Positions 1-9,920 of a DNA stretch of 36,256 nucleotides are shown piece after piece; the stretch's first letter is position 1, and each line of letters opens with the position of its first letter. The stretch is from Treponema sp. (GTDB taxonomy: Bacteria; Spirochaetota; Spirochaetia; Treponematales; Treponemataceae), in contig JAHBAD010000105.1 in the NCBI GenBank assembly GCA_018385395.1, positions 1 through 36,256 on the forward strand, read 5' to 3'. Below the pieces are notes generated by a model. The model ran no database searches, was not told the origin of the DNA, and worked only from the letters and a program-made list of their open reading frames with translations. Made by a program: the position numbers and the translations under genes.

Positions 1-13
1 ATATTTAAGATTT

Positions 14-2002
14 ATGCAGAAGCTTGAAAATCTTGTTTATATTACAGATGATTCTCAGAATATTATCTATTTTAACGAAAGTGCAAAAGCCGTTTTTCCT
101 GGAATGCAAATCGGCAAAAAATGCTACGAGTGCTGGGGATATACTTCAAAACGTTGTTCCAACTGTCCTTTTATCTTGGAAAGTTCTGAGCCGGTTTCTG
201 TTTTTAATATGAATATCCGTCGCTGGCTTAGCATGTCCTATTCATACATTGATTATCCAGGACATGGCAGATGCAGACTTGTTACCGGTTCATTTTATGA
301 GAATCTTAATAAAGAACTTTTGGGCCGGTTGAAGTTCATGAATAAATTTCATTTCATCATTGAGATGAATCTTTCAATCGACAGATATCATTTGCTTTCG
401 GAAGAAAACTATGGAAAATATATTACGCTGGAAGAAGAGCCATTGAGCAACGTGATAAAACGTACAGCCTCGAATATGGTTCATCCAGATGATTACGAAG
501 AGTTTATTGATTTTTTCGATCTGGAATCATTACGGGAACGATTAAAAGTCGCAAAGAATCCTATTCATACAGTGATCCGTGAGCGAAGTTCCAACGGAAG
601 CTGGGATGATGTTGAAATCACCCTTATTCCTCAGGCTGATGGCCTGGAAGAGAATGAAATAGTTCTGGCTTTTTTCTATATTAACAAGGAAAAGCAAGTC
701 GCTAAAAAGAATATGAAAGAACGGAATGTTTTGACCGGTCTTCTGGATAAAGAAAATTTCGAAAAAGCGGCAGCAGAGTTCCTGAGCAGTTATCATAATC
801 AAACCTGTCTTATTTATATGGATATTGAACATTTCCGCTTCTTCAATAAGTGGTATTCCCGCTGGCAGGGTGACCGTCTTTTGAAGCAGGTTGGAATATT
901 CCTGATTGAATCGGATCGTCTTTTCGGAACAGTTTCGGGTTATGCAGGAGGCGACAATTTTTTTATTCTTTGCGATAAGGAAGATGCCGTTCTTGATTAC
1001 ATTGTTTCGGGAATGAACGAAATTGTTTCTTCGATGGATGGCATTGAAGGTTTCCGTATGTGTTACGGCGGTTATGTTCTGAAAGATTCAAAGGAAGATA
1101 TACTTGGTGTAATTGACTGGGCTGAAAGTGCGGCAACTCTGGATTCTTCAAAGTCGGCAGGGAAAATCAGATGGTACTCTGAATCCATGATTCATGAAGA
1201 GGAAGAAGGGCTGAAAATTCTTCCGGATATTGAGCGTGGACTTGAAGAAGGGGAATTTACATTCTTCCTTCAGCCAAAGTGTTCTATTCAGCTTGATAAA
1301 ATTGTGGGTGCTGAAGCCCTTGTACGATGGAAACATAAAACAAGAGGATTTGTCAGTCCGGGTGAATTTATCCCGCCTATGGAGAAAAACGGGTCCATTA
1401 CAAAACTTGATTTTTATGTCTGGGAATCTGTCTGCAAAAAAATAAGTGAGTGGAAAAAAGCCGGTGTTGAGCCTGTCCCTGTTTCTGTAAATGTTTCGCG
1501 AATTGATATTTCTAATCTGGATGTTCCAAAAGTTTTTTCTGAGCTTGTAGATAAATATGAAATTGAGCCTGAGTTAATCGAAATAGAAATTACAGAAAGT
1601 GCTTTTGTTCAGGATACGCTTATCATTCGAAGTGTAATACAAAAACTTCGGGAAAAAGGATTTACAATTCTCATTGATGATTTTGGAAGCGGTTATTCTT
1701 CTCTGAATATGCTTAAAGATGTTCAGGCAGATATAATCAAAATGGATATAAAATTCTTTGATTTAAATCAGGCAAACTTTGAAAAAGGCTTGAATATCAT
1801 TCAGAGTGTAATTGATATGTCCCGCAGAATCGGACTTCCGATTATTGCCGAAGGCGTAGAAACACAGGATCAGATAGAAATTCTTTCCGGAATGGGATTG
1901 AACTTTGTTCAAGGGTATTTCTATTATAAACCCCTGCCGCTTCTGGATTATGAAGCCCTGATAACAAACCCGGAAAAGGTCTGCTATACAAGGCTTCACT
2001 AG
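14..2002 (+). CDS. PAS / degenerate GGDEF / EAL domain protein (probable c-di-GMP phosphodiesterase)
   Basis: 662-aa ORF; degenerate GGDEF motif (YAGGDNFFIL); intact EAL motif (GAEALVRW) and DDFGSGYSSL; N-terminal PAS-like segment. The start lies at the window edge, so the true start may be upstream. Confidence 0.85.
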   Translation: MQKLENLVYITDDSQNIIYFNESAKAVFPGMQIGKKCYECWGYTSKRCSNCPFILESSEPVSVFNMNIRRWLSMSYSYIDYPGHGRCRLVTGSFYENLNKELLGRLKFMNKFHFIIEMNLSIDRYHLLSEENYGKYITLEEEPLSNVIKRTASNMVHPDDYEEFIDFFDLESLRERLKVAKNPIHTVIRERSSNGSWDDVEITLIPQADGLEENEIVLAFFYINKEKQVAKKNMKERNVLTGLLDKENFEKAAAEFLSSYHNQTCLIYMDIEHFRFFNKWYSRWQGDRLLKQVGIFLIESDRLFGTVSGYAGGDNFFILCDKEDAVLDYIVSGMNEIVSSMDGIEGFRMCYGGYVLKDSKEDILGVIDWAESAATLDSSKSAGKIRWYSESMIHEEEEGLKILPDIERGLEEGEFTFFLQPKCSIQLDKIVGAEALVRWKHKTRGFVSPGEFIPPMEKNGSITKLDFYVWESVCKKISEWKKAGVEPVPVSVNVSRIDISNLDVPKVFSELVDKYEIEPELIEIEITESAFVQDTLIIRSVIQKLREKGFTILIDDFGSGYSSLNMLKDVQADIIKMDIKFFDLNQANFEKGLNIIQSVIDMSRRIGLPIIAEGVETQDQIEILSGMGLNFVQGYFYYKPLPLLDYEALITNPEKVCYTRLH

Positions 2003-2017
2003 CAGGCTGATTTTCTG

Positions 2018-3196
2018 TTAAGCAAAGAACTGGGAAACAATATCTCCGAATCCTACAAATGTTCCAATAGAACTTCCAATTGAACTTAAAAGAAGAACAA
2101 GAAGAATTCTCAAAATGCGATTTTTATACCAGCCCTTAATTCCGTTTACATCGTCCTGTAAAGTTTCCATATCTTTTACTTTTGGATTGCAGATAAATGC
2201 CTGAACAATTCCGGCAACGAATCCGACTCCAACGAAAGGACACAAGGATGTAACAGGAGCTGATATCATTGAAACAAGAATAGTCAGCGGGTGAGCTGCA
2301 GCAATTAATGCACCAATTCCTGCAGGAACAGCATTTGAAATTACCCATGAAAGAAGCATTTTGCTTCCAAGTTTTGTTCCGCCGTAAATGAAACCTGCAA
2401 CAATAAGTCCTACAATAATTACAGGAATAGACCATGTGGCAATGTGTCCGCCAACAGTTTTCCCAGGCACTTCGGCAATTTCGTTCATGTCAGTTTTTTC
2501 TTCGTCTTTTGAAATCTGAATCAAGGCTTCTTCAACGCCCGGCAGGTGACCGGCGCCAAGGACCGCTACAAGATTCTGTCCCGGGCATTCCCAGATTTTG
2601 TGTGCCATATAAACGTTGCGTTCATCAATAAGAACTGTTTTGATTACCGGCATATAATCAGAAAGTTCATCCATCATGGAATCCATTTCGTTTCCTGTTT
2701 TCAGATTTTCAATTTCACTTTCGGAAACTTCTTCTTTGCTGAATGCAGAAGTAAGCATTGCGGCAAGAAGCTTGCATTTTCCCCAAAGGGAATTCTTTGC
2801 CCAGGCACGGCGCAGAGTAACCTGAATAGGGCGGTCTACCATTACAGCCATTGTATTTGTCTCTTTAGCTGTGTTAATGGCGGCCAGCATTTCTTCGCCG
2901 GGTTTTACGCCAACATTGGCACCCATGCGGCGCTGGAAAGAAGCAAGGACAAGATTTGCAAGAAGAAGGAAGCCCTGTTTCTTTTTAAGAACGGAAATAA
3001 TATCCAGCTCTTGGAATTTTTCCTGGTTCTGAAGTGTGTCAGAACGTTTTTCATCCAGTTCAACACAAACGCAGTCCGGGTTTAAGGTTGTGATTGTTTC
3101 TGTAACTTCATCAATGCTTTCACGAGAAACGTGTGCAGTTCCGATGAGAGTAATTTTTTTTCCGTTTAATTCAAGTATTTTCTGTGTCTGACTCAT
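2018..3196 (-). CDS. TraB/PrgY-family protein
   Basis: 392-aa ORF; N-terminal LIGTAHVSRESIDEV...NPDCVCVELDEKR and VLGAGHLPGVEEAL motifs, followed by C-terminal hydrophobic helices. Confidence 0.8.
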   Translation of the reverse strand: MSQTQKILELNGKKITLIGTAHVSRESIDEVTETITTLNPDCVCVELDEKRSDTLQNQEKFQELDIISVLKKKQGFLLLANLVLASFQRRMGANVGVKPGEEMLAAINTAKETNTMAVMVDRPIQVTLRRAWAKNSLWGKCKLLAAMLTSAFSKEEVSESEIENLKTGNEMDSMMDELSDYMPVIKTVLIDERNVYMAHKIWECPGQNLVAVLGAGHLPGVEEALIQISKDEEKTDMNEIAEVPGKTVGGHIATWSIPVIIVGLIVAGFIYGGTKLGSKMLLSWVISNAVPAGIGALIAAAHPLTILVSMISAPVTSLCPFVGVGFVAGIVQAFICNPKVKDMETLQDDVNGIKGWYKNRILRILLVLLLSSIGSSIGTFVGFGDIVSQFFA

Positions 3197-3199
3197 AAT

Positions 3200-4642
3200 T
3201 TATTTTCCTAAAGCCCATTCGGCAAGTCTATATTCAAAGAACATCGGAGCCTGCATAGAAGTTACTTTCAGATAATAATCAGAAGCTGCTTCTGTAGCAT
3301 TGAAAAGTTCATTGTAAAGGCCGAAATAGAAATTCAGTTTGCCGCGTTTTGTTGTGCTTTCTTCCTTTGAAATTTTGATAGCCAGAGCATTGGCGGCATT
3401 TTTACTGAAGTTATCATAATAGAATTTCATCATCTGATATTCTATAGATTCCCTGTTCATTTTTTTCATAATAGGGTTCAGCCATTCGCGGGCCTTGAAC
3501 TGATTTTTTTCTTTCATATAAGTTGCTGCAATCATAAGGGCATAAGACCAGCTTGTGCTTCCGCCTGTAACGTAAGCTTTGTAGAAGTCTTCGCGGGCTT
3601 CCGCCCAGTTTCCGGCGTGCCATTCAAGACATGCTGCAGATTCAAAGGCGTAATAATAATCAGGATTTGTTTCTATTACTTTTCGATAGTTTTCCAGGGC
3701 TGTGTCGAAGTTTCCAAGCTCATCGTTAATTCCGGCAAGATAAGCATAGGCCAGGAAATATTCAGGATCCAGATCGCGGGCTTTTTCCCACTGAGCAATG
3801 GCTTCCTGTTTTCTGTTCTGTGTATTCAGGTATGAGCCGTAATCCATGTAGAAGTCATAATTGGAATCATCATATTTGATTGCTTCCTGAATATATTTTA
3901 CCGCACTCAGGTAGTTTTCGTTGTCTGCGGCAAGTTTTCCCATGTAGGCAAGGGCCATTGCGTTATGAGGATCAATTTCAAGAATTTTCTGAAATGAATC
4001 TCTTGCAGAACCAACTTCGCCAATGTAATAGTTCATAAGTCCGCAGCCGAAAAGGGCATCAAGATTGTTCGGATCATTTACAAGAGCTTTTTTATAGTAG
4101 TTTCTTGCCTGCTTCCATTTTTTGTTCAGGGCATATTCCTGGCCTGCCTGAATATTCATGGCAGAGTTGTAAGGATCCAGCGCAAGGATTTTATTGGAAT
4201 ATGATTTGTAGCTTGCATTGTTTCCTGAATTCTTTGCAATAATGGCATTCATTTCAAGAATTTCTACATCTTCAGGATATGCGTCTTCAAGTTCCTTTCC
4301 AAGTACAGAAGCTTTATCAAGGTTTCCGGCAGAAATAAGAAGTGAGGCGTGGAGAATGTTCATATCCTTTGTGCCGGCTATATCTGCAGGAATTTCATTA
4401 AAAAGTGCTATTGCGCCGTCAAGGTCACCGTTTTCCAGTTTAGCCTGTAGCTTTTTTGCAAAAGCTACATCAGGAGGATCTTCTGGTTCCTTTTTCTTGT
4501 TTTCTGCTTTTTTTGAAGGTTTTGATTCAGAAACTGCTGGTTCTGAAGGGGAAACTGCATCTTTTTTTGGAGACGATGCACATCCCGGAAGCATAATTAC
4601 GGCTGCAAGAAGTGCAGCCAGTACTTTAAGTTTTAGTTTCAT
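3200..4642 (-). CDS. TPR-repeat lipoprotein
   Basis: 480-aa ORF; lipobox MLPGCASS; repeated TPR-like units (e.g. NPNNLDALFGCGLMNYYIGEVGSARDSFQKILEIDP). Confidence 0.8.
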   Translation of the reverse strand: MKLKLKVLAALLAAVIMLPGCASSPKKDAVSPSEPAVSESKPSKKAENKKKEPEDPPDVAFAKKLQAKLENGDLDGAIALFNEIPADIAGTKDMNILHASLLISAGNLDKASVLGKELEDAYPEDVEILEMNAIIAKNSGNNASYKSYSNKILALDPYNSAMNIQAGQEYALNKKWKQARNYYKKALVNDPNNLDALFGCGLMNYYIGEVGSARDSFQKILEIDPHNAMALAYMGKLAADNENYLSAVKYIQEAIKYDDSNYDFYMDYGSYLNTQNRKQEAIAQWEKARDLDPEYFLAYAYLAGINDELGNFDTALENYRKVIETNPDYYYAFESAACLEWHAGNWAEAREDFYKAYVTGGSTSWSYALMIAATYMKEKNQFKAREWLNPIMKKMNRESIEYQMMKFYYDNFSKNAANALAIKISKEESTTKRGKLNFYFGLYNELFNATEAASDYYLKVTSMQAPMFFEYRLAEWALGK

Positions 4643-4678
4643 TGTATAAATCCACCCTTTCGGTTAAAATGATTCATT

Positions 4679-6604
4679 ATGTACGCCCGAACAATTAAAA
4701 AAGGTCTGATTTTTTTTATTGTCGATATCGTTATAATCATCGGCATTTTTGTACTTCAATTTAGTAATGATTCTATCATAACAGAAAAAAACGGAAACCT
4801 CCAAATTACCCTGTCGGAAACTAAGGACAGTAATAACAATTCTATTCTTAGAAACAAACTTACTATGGTCTTTAATGGGGTTACTGTTTCCTGCGATGAC
4901 AATAAACCTGCCCAGATTCTTCGTTCAGGTTCGTCAGAACGTGAAGCGGTTGCACTGGTCGGATGGGAAAAACTGGGAGAAACCGAATACCGGTTTGATT
5001 TTACAGAAAACGTTAGTCTGGGTGTAACACTTAAAGATACATCTGAAAAAGGTGCTGTTTCATTTGTAACAAAACTGCCTTCAGGAGTTTCTGAATTCTA
5101 TATTCCGTATACTCTTGCTTCCAACACAGAAATTTCAGACAGTTCGGCTTCAAGAATTCTTATGGGAAGCAAAAAATCTCTGTGGGAATTCAGTGCTTCT
5201 TCTCTTGAAAACCAGCTGGTACGCTTTACAGGCCTAAAACCAAATGCAAGTTTTAACTATTTTGAACAAACTGTTGAGTTTACATTTGCTTCCCTTGCAG
5301 GTTCTTCTCTCGCAGGTAATTATGATTCAGTTCTCAGAACATTCAGAGACAGCATCGTATCTTCTTATAAAGCTGCAACAGGTGATGCTCTCCTGAATGA
5401 AAGTGCCGTTGTTGCATACGTTGCAGAGCAGGGGTCCCGCGGAAATTATCAGTCATCTCTGGAAGACGTTCCACAGGGTTTCAGAAAGCATGAAGGCCGT
5501 ACATATCTTTCAGCACCGTTCTTTAATAATCTTGCTGATATGAATAAAACTCTTACTGCGGATATAAAGGAAAAAGACAGCATTATCAGAAAAGCAGTTA
5601 ATAATTACAGCCTTAATCTGTTTACAATCAGAAATATCGCAAATTATATGTACCTGTACGAAAACTCAGGAACAATTAAACGTATAACAGAAAATGCAGG
5701 TACTGCTGTAATAGAAAATGTTACACTTGCTGAAGCAGCAGGTATCATTCGTACTTATGTTGAAATGATGCCTCTTTCAAAGGCTTATGCTTCTCATATG
5801 GAAGATTCTCTTAATGATTGTGTTCGAAAGATCGAAAAAGCCTGTAAGATGGAAGGAAGTAACCTTATCCTTTCTGAAAACGGTACCTTCCTTTCTGTTG
5901 TTCAGGCAGTTGAAATTGGGGATGCTCTTCTGCGTTACGGTCAGTTAATTGGGGAGCAGAGCCTTATTGCCGGCGGTAAAGCAATTATTTCTTCTTATAT
6001 GTCAGAATGTTCATCATTTGATCTTCGTACACTCAGCGACCTGTATCCTGTTATGGTTCAGGGAAATACTTATTATCCACACTTTGTTAAGATTTATACT
6101 TCTGGTGACAATGTTATCTGGGCATGGACCTGTGCAGAAGAAATTGAATTCGAACGTGGAGAAGACAGAAGCATAACATTCACTGTAGACTTCCCAGAAG
6201 GTTATACACATTACGTGATGATTCACGGGGTTAGTCCATTCCGAAGCATTTATATTTACAATATGGCATTCCGTACTGATGCAAGATTCGAAAGTTACAA
6301 CTCTTCGGGATACATTTACGATTACGAAACCAGGTCTCTGCTTCTTAAGTCTCGTCATAAGTCAGAAAAAGAAAATATCCGTCTTATTTATGCGGCTCCA
6401 GTGGTTGAAACTCCGGTTGAAGAACCAGCAGCAGAAACAGAAAAGGCTGAGGATGCTGCAAATACAACACCTCAGCCTATGTCTGAAGAAGATATTCGTC
6501 GTCAGGAAGAAGAAATTGCACGTGCCCAGGCAGCCGCTCAAGCAGCCGCAGCACAGGCTCGTGCACGTGCCCAGGCAGAAACTCAAGCTTCTGCCCAGGA
6601 ATAG
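4679..6604 (+). CDS. Hypothetical membrane-anchored/exported protein with Ala/Gln/Arg-rich C-terminal tail
   Basis: 641-aa ORF; N-terminal transmembrane segment (GLIFFIVDIVIIIGIFVLQF); low-complexity C-terminus RAQAAAQAAAAQARARAQAETQASAQE. Confidence 0.7.
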   Translation: MYARTIKKGLIFFIVDIVIIIGIFVLQFSNDSIITEKNGNLQITLSETKDSNNNSILRNKLTMVFNGVTVSCDDNKPAQILRSGSSEREAVALVGWEKLGETEYRFDFTENVSLGVTLKDTSEKGAVSFVTKLPSGVSEFYIPYTLASNTEISDSSASRILMGSKKSLWEFSASSLENQLVRFTGLKPNASFNYFEQTVEFTFASLAGSSLAGNYDSVLRTFRDSIVSSYKAATGDALLNESAVVAYVAEQGSRGNYQSSLEDVPQGFRKHEGRTYLSAPFFNNLADMNKTLTADIKEKDSIIRKAVNNYSLNLFTIRNIANYMYLYENSGTIKRITENAGTAVIENVTLAEAAGIIRTYVEMMPLSKAYASHMEDSLNDCVRKIEKACKMEGSNLILSENGTFLSVVQAVEIGDALLRYGQLIGEQSLIAGGKAIISSYMSECSSFDLRTLSDLYPVMVQGNTYYPHFVKIYTSGDNVIWAWTCAEEIEFERGEDRSITFTVDFPEGYTHYVMIHGVSPFRSIYIYNMAFRTDARFESYNSSGYIYDYETRSLLLKSRHKSEKENIRLIYAAPVVETPVEEPAAETEKAEDAANTTPQPMSEEDIRRQEEEIARAQAAAQAAAAQARARAQAETQASAQE

Positions 6605-6612
6605 CAGATCAT

Positions 6613-8274
6613 TTATTTTCCTTCTTCTTCTACGGCTTCAAGAATGCCGTAGAAACAAGGTTTTGCAAAGAATTCATTTTTTCCATCAAACAGTACAGGA
6701 TGCTGCTTGATTTTGTTCTTGTATTCAGGCTGGTTATCAAGCCATGTATTTTCGTCTGTAACTCCCCAGATAGTAACACAGGAAATTCCGTGTTTGTCTT
6801 CTGTTTTGCGGTTTGCAAGAAATACTTTGAAAAGGTCATAGTAACGAGCCTTCATTTTAATAGGGCTGTAGCTTGTTGTGTGGCCTACATCAAGTTCTGT
6901 TACATGAACATCAAGTCCTTTTGCTACAAATTTCTGAACTGCAGTTTCAAAACTGTCTGATCCTGTTGCTTTTGGTGATGTAAGTCCAACATGAGACTGC
7001 ATACCAAGAACATCAAGACGAGCGTCAGGGGCAGCCTGAACAGCATCAATGATATTCAATATAGCATTAGTTTTTCCACCTTTTGTCAGGTTTGATCCTG
7101 AATAAGTTCCATAGTCGTTGTAACAAAGAAGAACATCTGCAGGAGCATATTTATTTGCAAAACGGAATGCGTTTACGATGAATTCAGCATCTCCGTAAAT
7201 TCTGTACCAGTCTGAATCTTCGCGGAGCCACCGGTCTGCTGTTGCACCGTCTTTTGCAGCTTCGTTTACAACGTCCCAGACCCAGATAATGTGTTCACCT
7301 TTATTATATTTTTCTTCCCAGGCTTTTACGTGGTTCAGAACTGAAGCAATGTACCATTCGTGGCGGGCGGTCATTGTTTCTTTATCAACCAGTTCACCTG
7401 TTGCTTTATAACCTTCTGTGAAGAACCAGTGTGGTGTCTGGGAATGCCATGTAAGAACGTGTCCGCGGATTTTCAGTTTGTTAATCTGTGCAAGACCTAA
7501 AATTGCATCCATGTCCTTGAAGCTTGGAAGAAGGGCAGGAACATCAATTGTTTTTCCATTTGATGCAGTAAACTGTGTAAGTTTTACGTTTGGATTCTGC
7601 CATGCAAAAAGGAAATCAGGTTTGAATTCATTTCCAAGAGTGATTGTTTCAGCGTGGCGGAAAAGTCCGTCCTGAATATCAGGATTTGTAAGTTCTCCCT
7701 TGTATGTAACTGCAAGTCCAAATGTGAAATATGGATTCAGGGCTTTTTTCAGGCTAGGAGCCTCCAGCCATCCCAGTTTTTCACCGATATCGCCTTCTGT
7801 AATGATTTCTACTTTGAAATCTTTTAACATAATGGAAATATCATCCATTGGAAGTCCTGTTTTTGAAAGGTAAAGCTGTTTGTTTTTACCTATTATCAGA
7901 GTTTTTTTACCCTGCATGTGAACCCATTCATTCCCCTTGATTTTTTTGCGGGAGATTTCAGGGAATCCGGCGTCATAGTCATTGATCATCCAGATTATAT
8001 CGAAGTCGCCGTCGGCACCTTTGATTTTTATGTCGCAGGAAAGACTCAGTGTTACTTCCTGGTTTGCGAATTTTTCAAGGTTTACAGAAATTGGATTCTG
8101 TTTTGTACAGGCGCTGCCTTTTACAACTGTTACATCCTTGAAGCCGTCTGCTTTCTGGCCGAATTTGATGGCCTTTTTGTCTTCATCAATTCTAGTGATT
8201 GCTGCAGGTGCTGCGTGGAGACCTGCACAAAGTAGCAGAAATGCTGAAGCAAAAATCAGTTTGTGTTTCTTCAT
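6613..8274 (-). CDS. GH10 endo-1,4-beta-xylanase with N-terminal carbohydrate-binding-like domain
   Basis: 553-aa ORF; signal peptide; GH10 motifs RGHVLTWHSQTPHWFF, WVWDVVNEA, VHVTELDV, ITIWGVTDENTW-like region; about 150 aa of beta-rich sequence before the catalytic domain. Confidence 0.9.
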   Translation of the reverse strand: MKKHKLIFASAFLLLCAGLHAAPAAITRIDEDKKAIKFGQKADGFKDVTVVKGSACTKQNPISVNLEKFANQEVTLSLSCDIKIKGADGDFDIIWMINDYDAGFPEISRKKIKGNEWVHMQGKKTLIIGKNKQLYLSKTGLPMDDISIMLKDFKVEIITEGDIGEKLGWLEAPSLKKALNPYFTFGLAVTYKGELTNPDIQDGLFRHAETITLGNEFKPDFLFAWQNPNVKLTQFTASNGKTIDVPALLPSFKDMDAILGLAQINKLKIRGHVLTWHSQTPHWFFTEGYKATGELVDKETMTARHEWYIASVLNHVKAWEEKYNKGEHIIWVWDVVNEAAKDGATADRWLREDSDWYRIYGDAEFIVNAFRFANKYAPADVLLCYNDYGTYSGSNLTKGGKTNAILNIIDAVQAAPDARLDVLGMQSHVGLTSPKATGSDSFETAVQKFVAKGLDVHVTELDVGHTTSYSPIKMKARYYDLFKVFLANRKTEDKHGISCVTIWGVTDENTWLDNQPEYKNKIKQHPVLFDGKNEFFAKPCFYGILEAVEEEGK

Positions 8275-8477
8275 TGTTTTCCTCGTGATTGAAAGATTCT
8301 TCCATTATAAACTATGGGAAGGAAAAATGGATACAGAAAAAACTCCATTTTTATCAGTCAAGTACAAAAAACGAAAAATTGAAAATTTTCTAAAAAAAAT
8401 GAACAAATTAACGTGTTTTATGATATACTCTAAGATACACCAAAATTTGTAAAGAAAAGTGTATTCAGGAGCTTAAG

Positions 8478-9905
8478 TTGAGTAAGCACGATTTTCCAAA
8501 AATCCATTTTTACGATCAGGATTTCGTAGATATTTATAACAAAACATGGGCATGGGTTTCTTCTCAGTGGATTGACCCTGCAACAAATGAACAGAATTCT
8601 GACGGATATTTTGTTTACCCTGAAGACGGAAAACATATTTTGAATCAGATGGATTCCGTTTTTTCTTCTTTCTTTTTAGTATATTCAAACCGTAACTTCG
8701 AAGCAGAAAAAAATATCGACTATCTTTATGCCCGTCAGGAAGCCAATGGAGCAATCCGCTGGAAGTATGATCTTTCAAACAATGAACCTGTAACAGAAAA
8801 GAAAAATCCTGAAGGAATCGGACTTCCTCTTTTTGCATGGGCTGAATACAATCTTTATCACAAAAGTGCAAATAAACGCCGCATTAAGGAAGTAATGCCT
8901 GTTCTTCAGAAATATATGAACTGGATAGATGAAACTTTCAAAAAGTCTAACGGACTTTATGCAGTTCCATTCCAGGCTTCCGGCATGTCAAACGCTCCTC
9001 GCGACGGCGCTGTTTATCCTGTAGATTTTAACGCATGTATGGCTCTGAATGCTTCGTACATGTCAGCTCTTGGAGACATTCTGAACGATAAGGAACTGAG
9101 TTTCCAGTACCGTAAAATGTACTTCTCAATCAAGACCCGCGTTAACTCTCTTATGTGGGATGACAAGACAGGTTTCTATTATGACCTGGACAAAAACGAA
9201 GAACGCCTTAAGGAAAAGACAATTGCAGGCTTCTGGCCTATGCTGGCAGAAATTCCAAATGCCGACAAAGCAGACTGCCTTGTAAATCATATCAACAATC
9301 CTAAAACTTTCGGAACAGATCATCCGTTCCCGACACTTTCAAAAGACAGCCCTTCTTACAGTGAAAAGGGAAATGCTTTCTGCGGAAGTGTTTATCCTTT
9401 GTTCAACTTTATGGTTATTAAAGGACTGGAAAAATATAATCAGTATGAACTGGCTCGTGAATGTGCAATCCGTCACCTGTACTACGTACTCGAAGGAATG
9501 ATTCCAAACGATGACAAACCTGGTGACCTTTACGAAGCTTATCTTCCTGAAGGCGAAGGAAAACCTGTTTCAAAAACACGCGGAGTATTCCCTAAACCAC
9601 GTTATCTGCAGACAGCCGGCTTAAGCACAATTGCACTTATGATTGAAAATGTAATTGGTCTTTCAATTTCTCTGCCACGCAAAACTGTAGACTGGATTAT
9701 TCCTAACCTGGAAATTATGGGTATTGAAAATCTGTCTCTCAAACGCAACCTTATTACAATTCTCAGTAACAAGTCTAATCGTGGTTGGGAAATTCAGATG
9801 GAAAGTGAAAAGCTTTATTACTTCACAATCAATATCATCGACCAGAAAAAGAAAACACTCCCAATTCCTTCGGGCAAGTGTTCAATGCTTATCGACAAAC
9901 TATAA
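8478..9905 (+). CDS. Trehalase-family (GH37/GH63-like, alpha/alpha barrel) glycoside hydrolase
   Basis: 475-aa ORF with TTG start; (alpha/alpha)6-type motifs GIGLPLFAWAEYNLY, MWDDKTGFYYDLD, GNAFCGSVYPLFNFMVIKGLEKY. Confidence 0.65.
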   Translation: MSKHDFPKIHFYDQDFVDIYNKTWAWVSSQWIDPATNEQNSDGYFVYPEDGKHILNQMDSVFSSFFLVYSNRNFEAEKNIDYLYARQEANGAIRWKYDLSNNEPVTEKKNPEGIGLPLFAWAEYNLYHKSANKRRIKEVMPVLQKYMNWIDETFKKSNGLYAVPFQASGMSNAPRDGAVYPVDFNACMALNASYMSALGDILNDKELSFQYRKMYFSIKTRVNSLMWDDKTGFYYDLDKNEERLKEKTIAGFWPMLAEIPNADKADCLVNHINNPKTFGTDHPFPTLSKDSPSYSEKGNAFCGSVYPLFNFMVIKGLEKYNQYELARECAIRHLYYVLEGMIPNDDKPGDLYEAYLPEGEGKPVSKTRGVFPKPRYLQTAGLSTIALMIENVIGLSISLPRKTVDWIIPNLEIMGIENLSLKRNLITILSNKSNRGWEIQMESEKLYYFTINIIDQKKKTLPIPSGKCSMLIDKL

Positions 9906-9920
9906 AAAAGGAAGGTACCA

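Noticed and set aside
542-832. Many short antisense or overlapping ORFs throughout the ORF track
   Set aside because: Embedded in well-supported genes on the other strand or frame, with no domain signal.
6362-6586. Cys-rich minus-strand ORF (MSFCLGTCTSLCCGCLSG...)
   Set aside because: Antisense of the Ala/Gln/Arg-rich tail of the 641-aa protein; composition artefact.
6628-6654. Perfect 9-bp inverted repeat ttctacggc...gccgtagaa at the end of the xylanase CDS
   Set aside because: Lies in codons for FYGILEAVE with a 9-nt loop and no U-tract; plausible coincidence, no link to the hairpin arrays.
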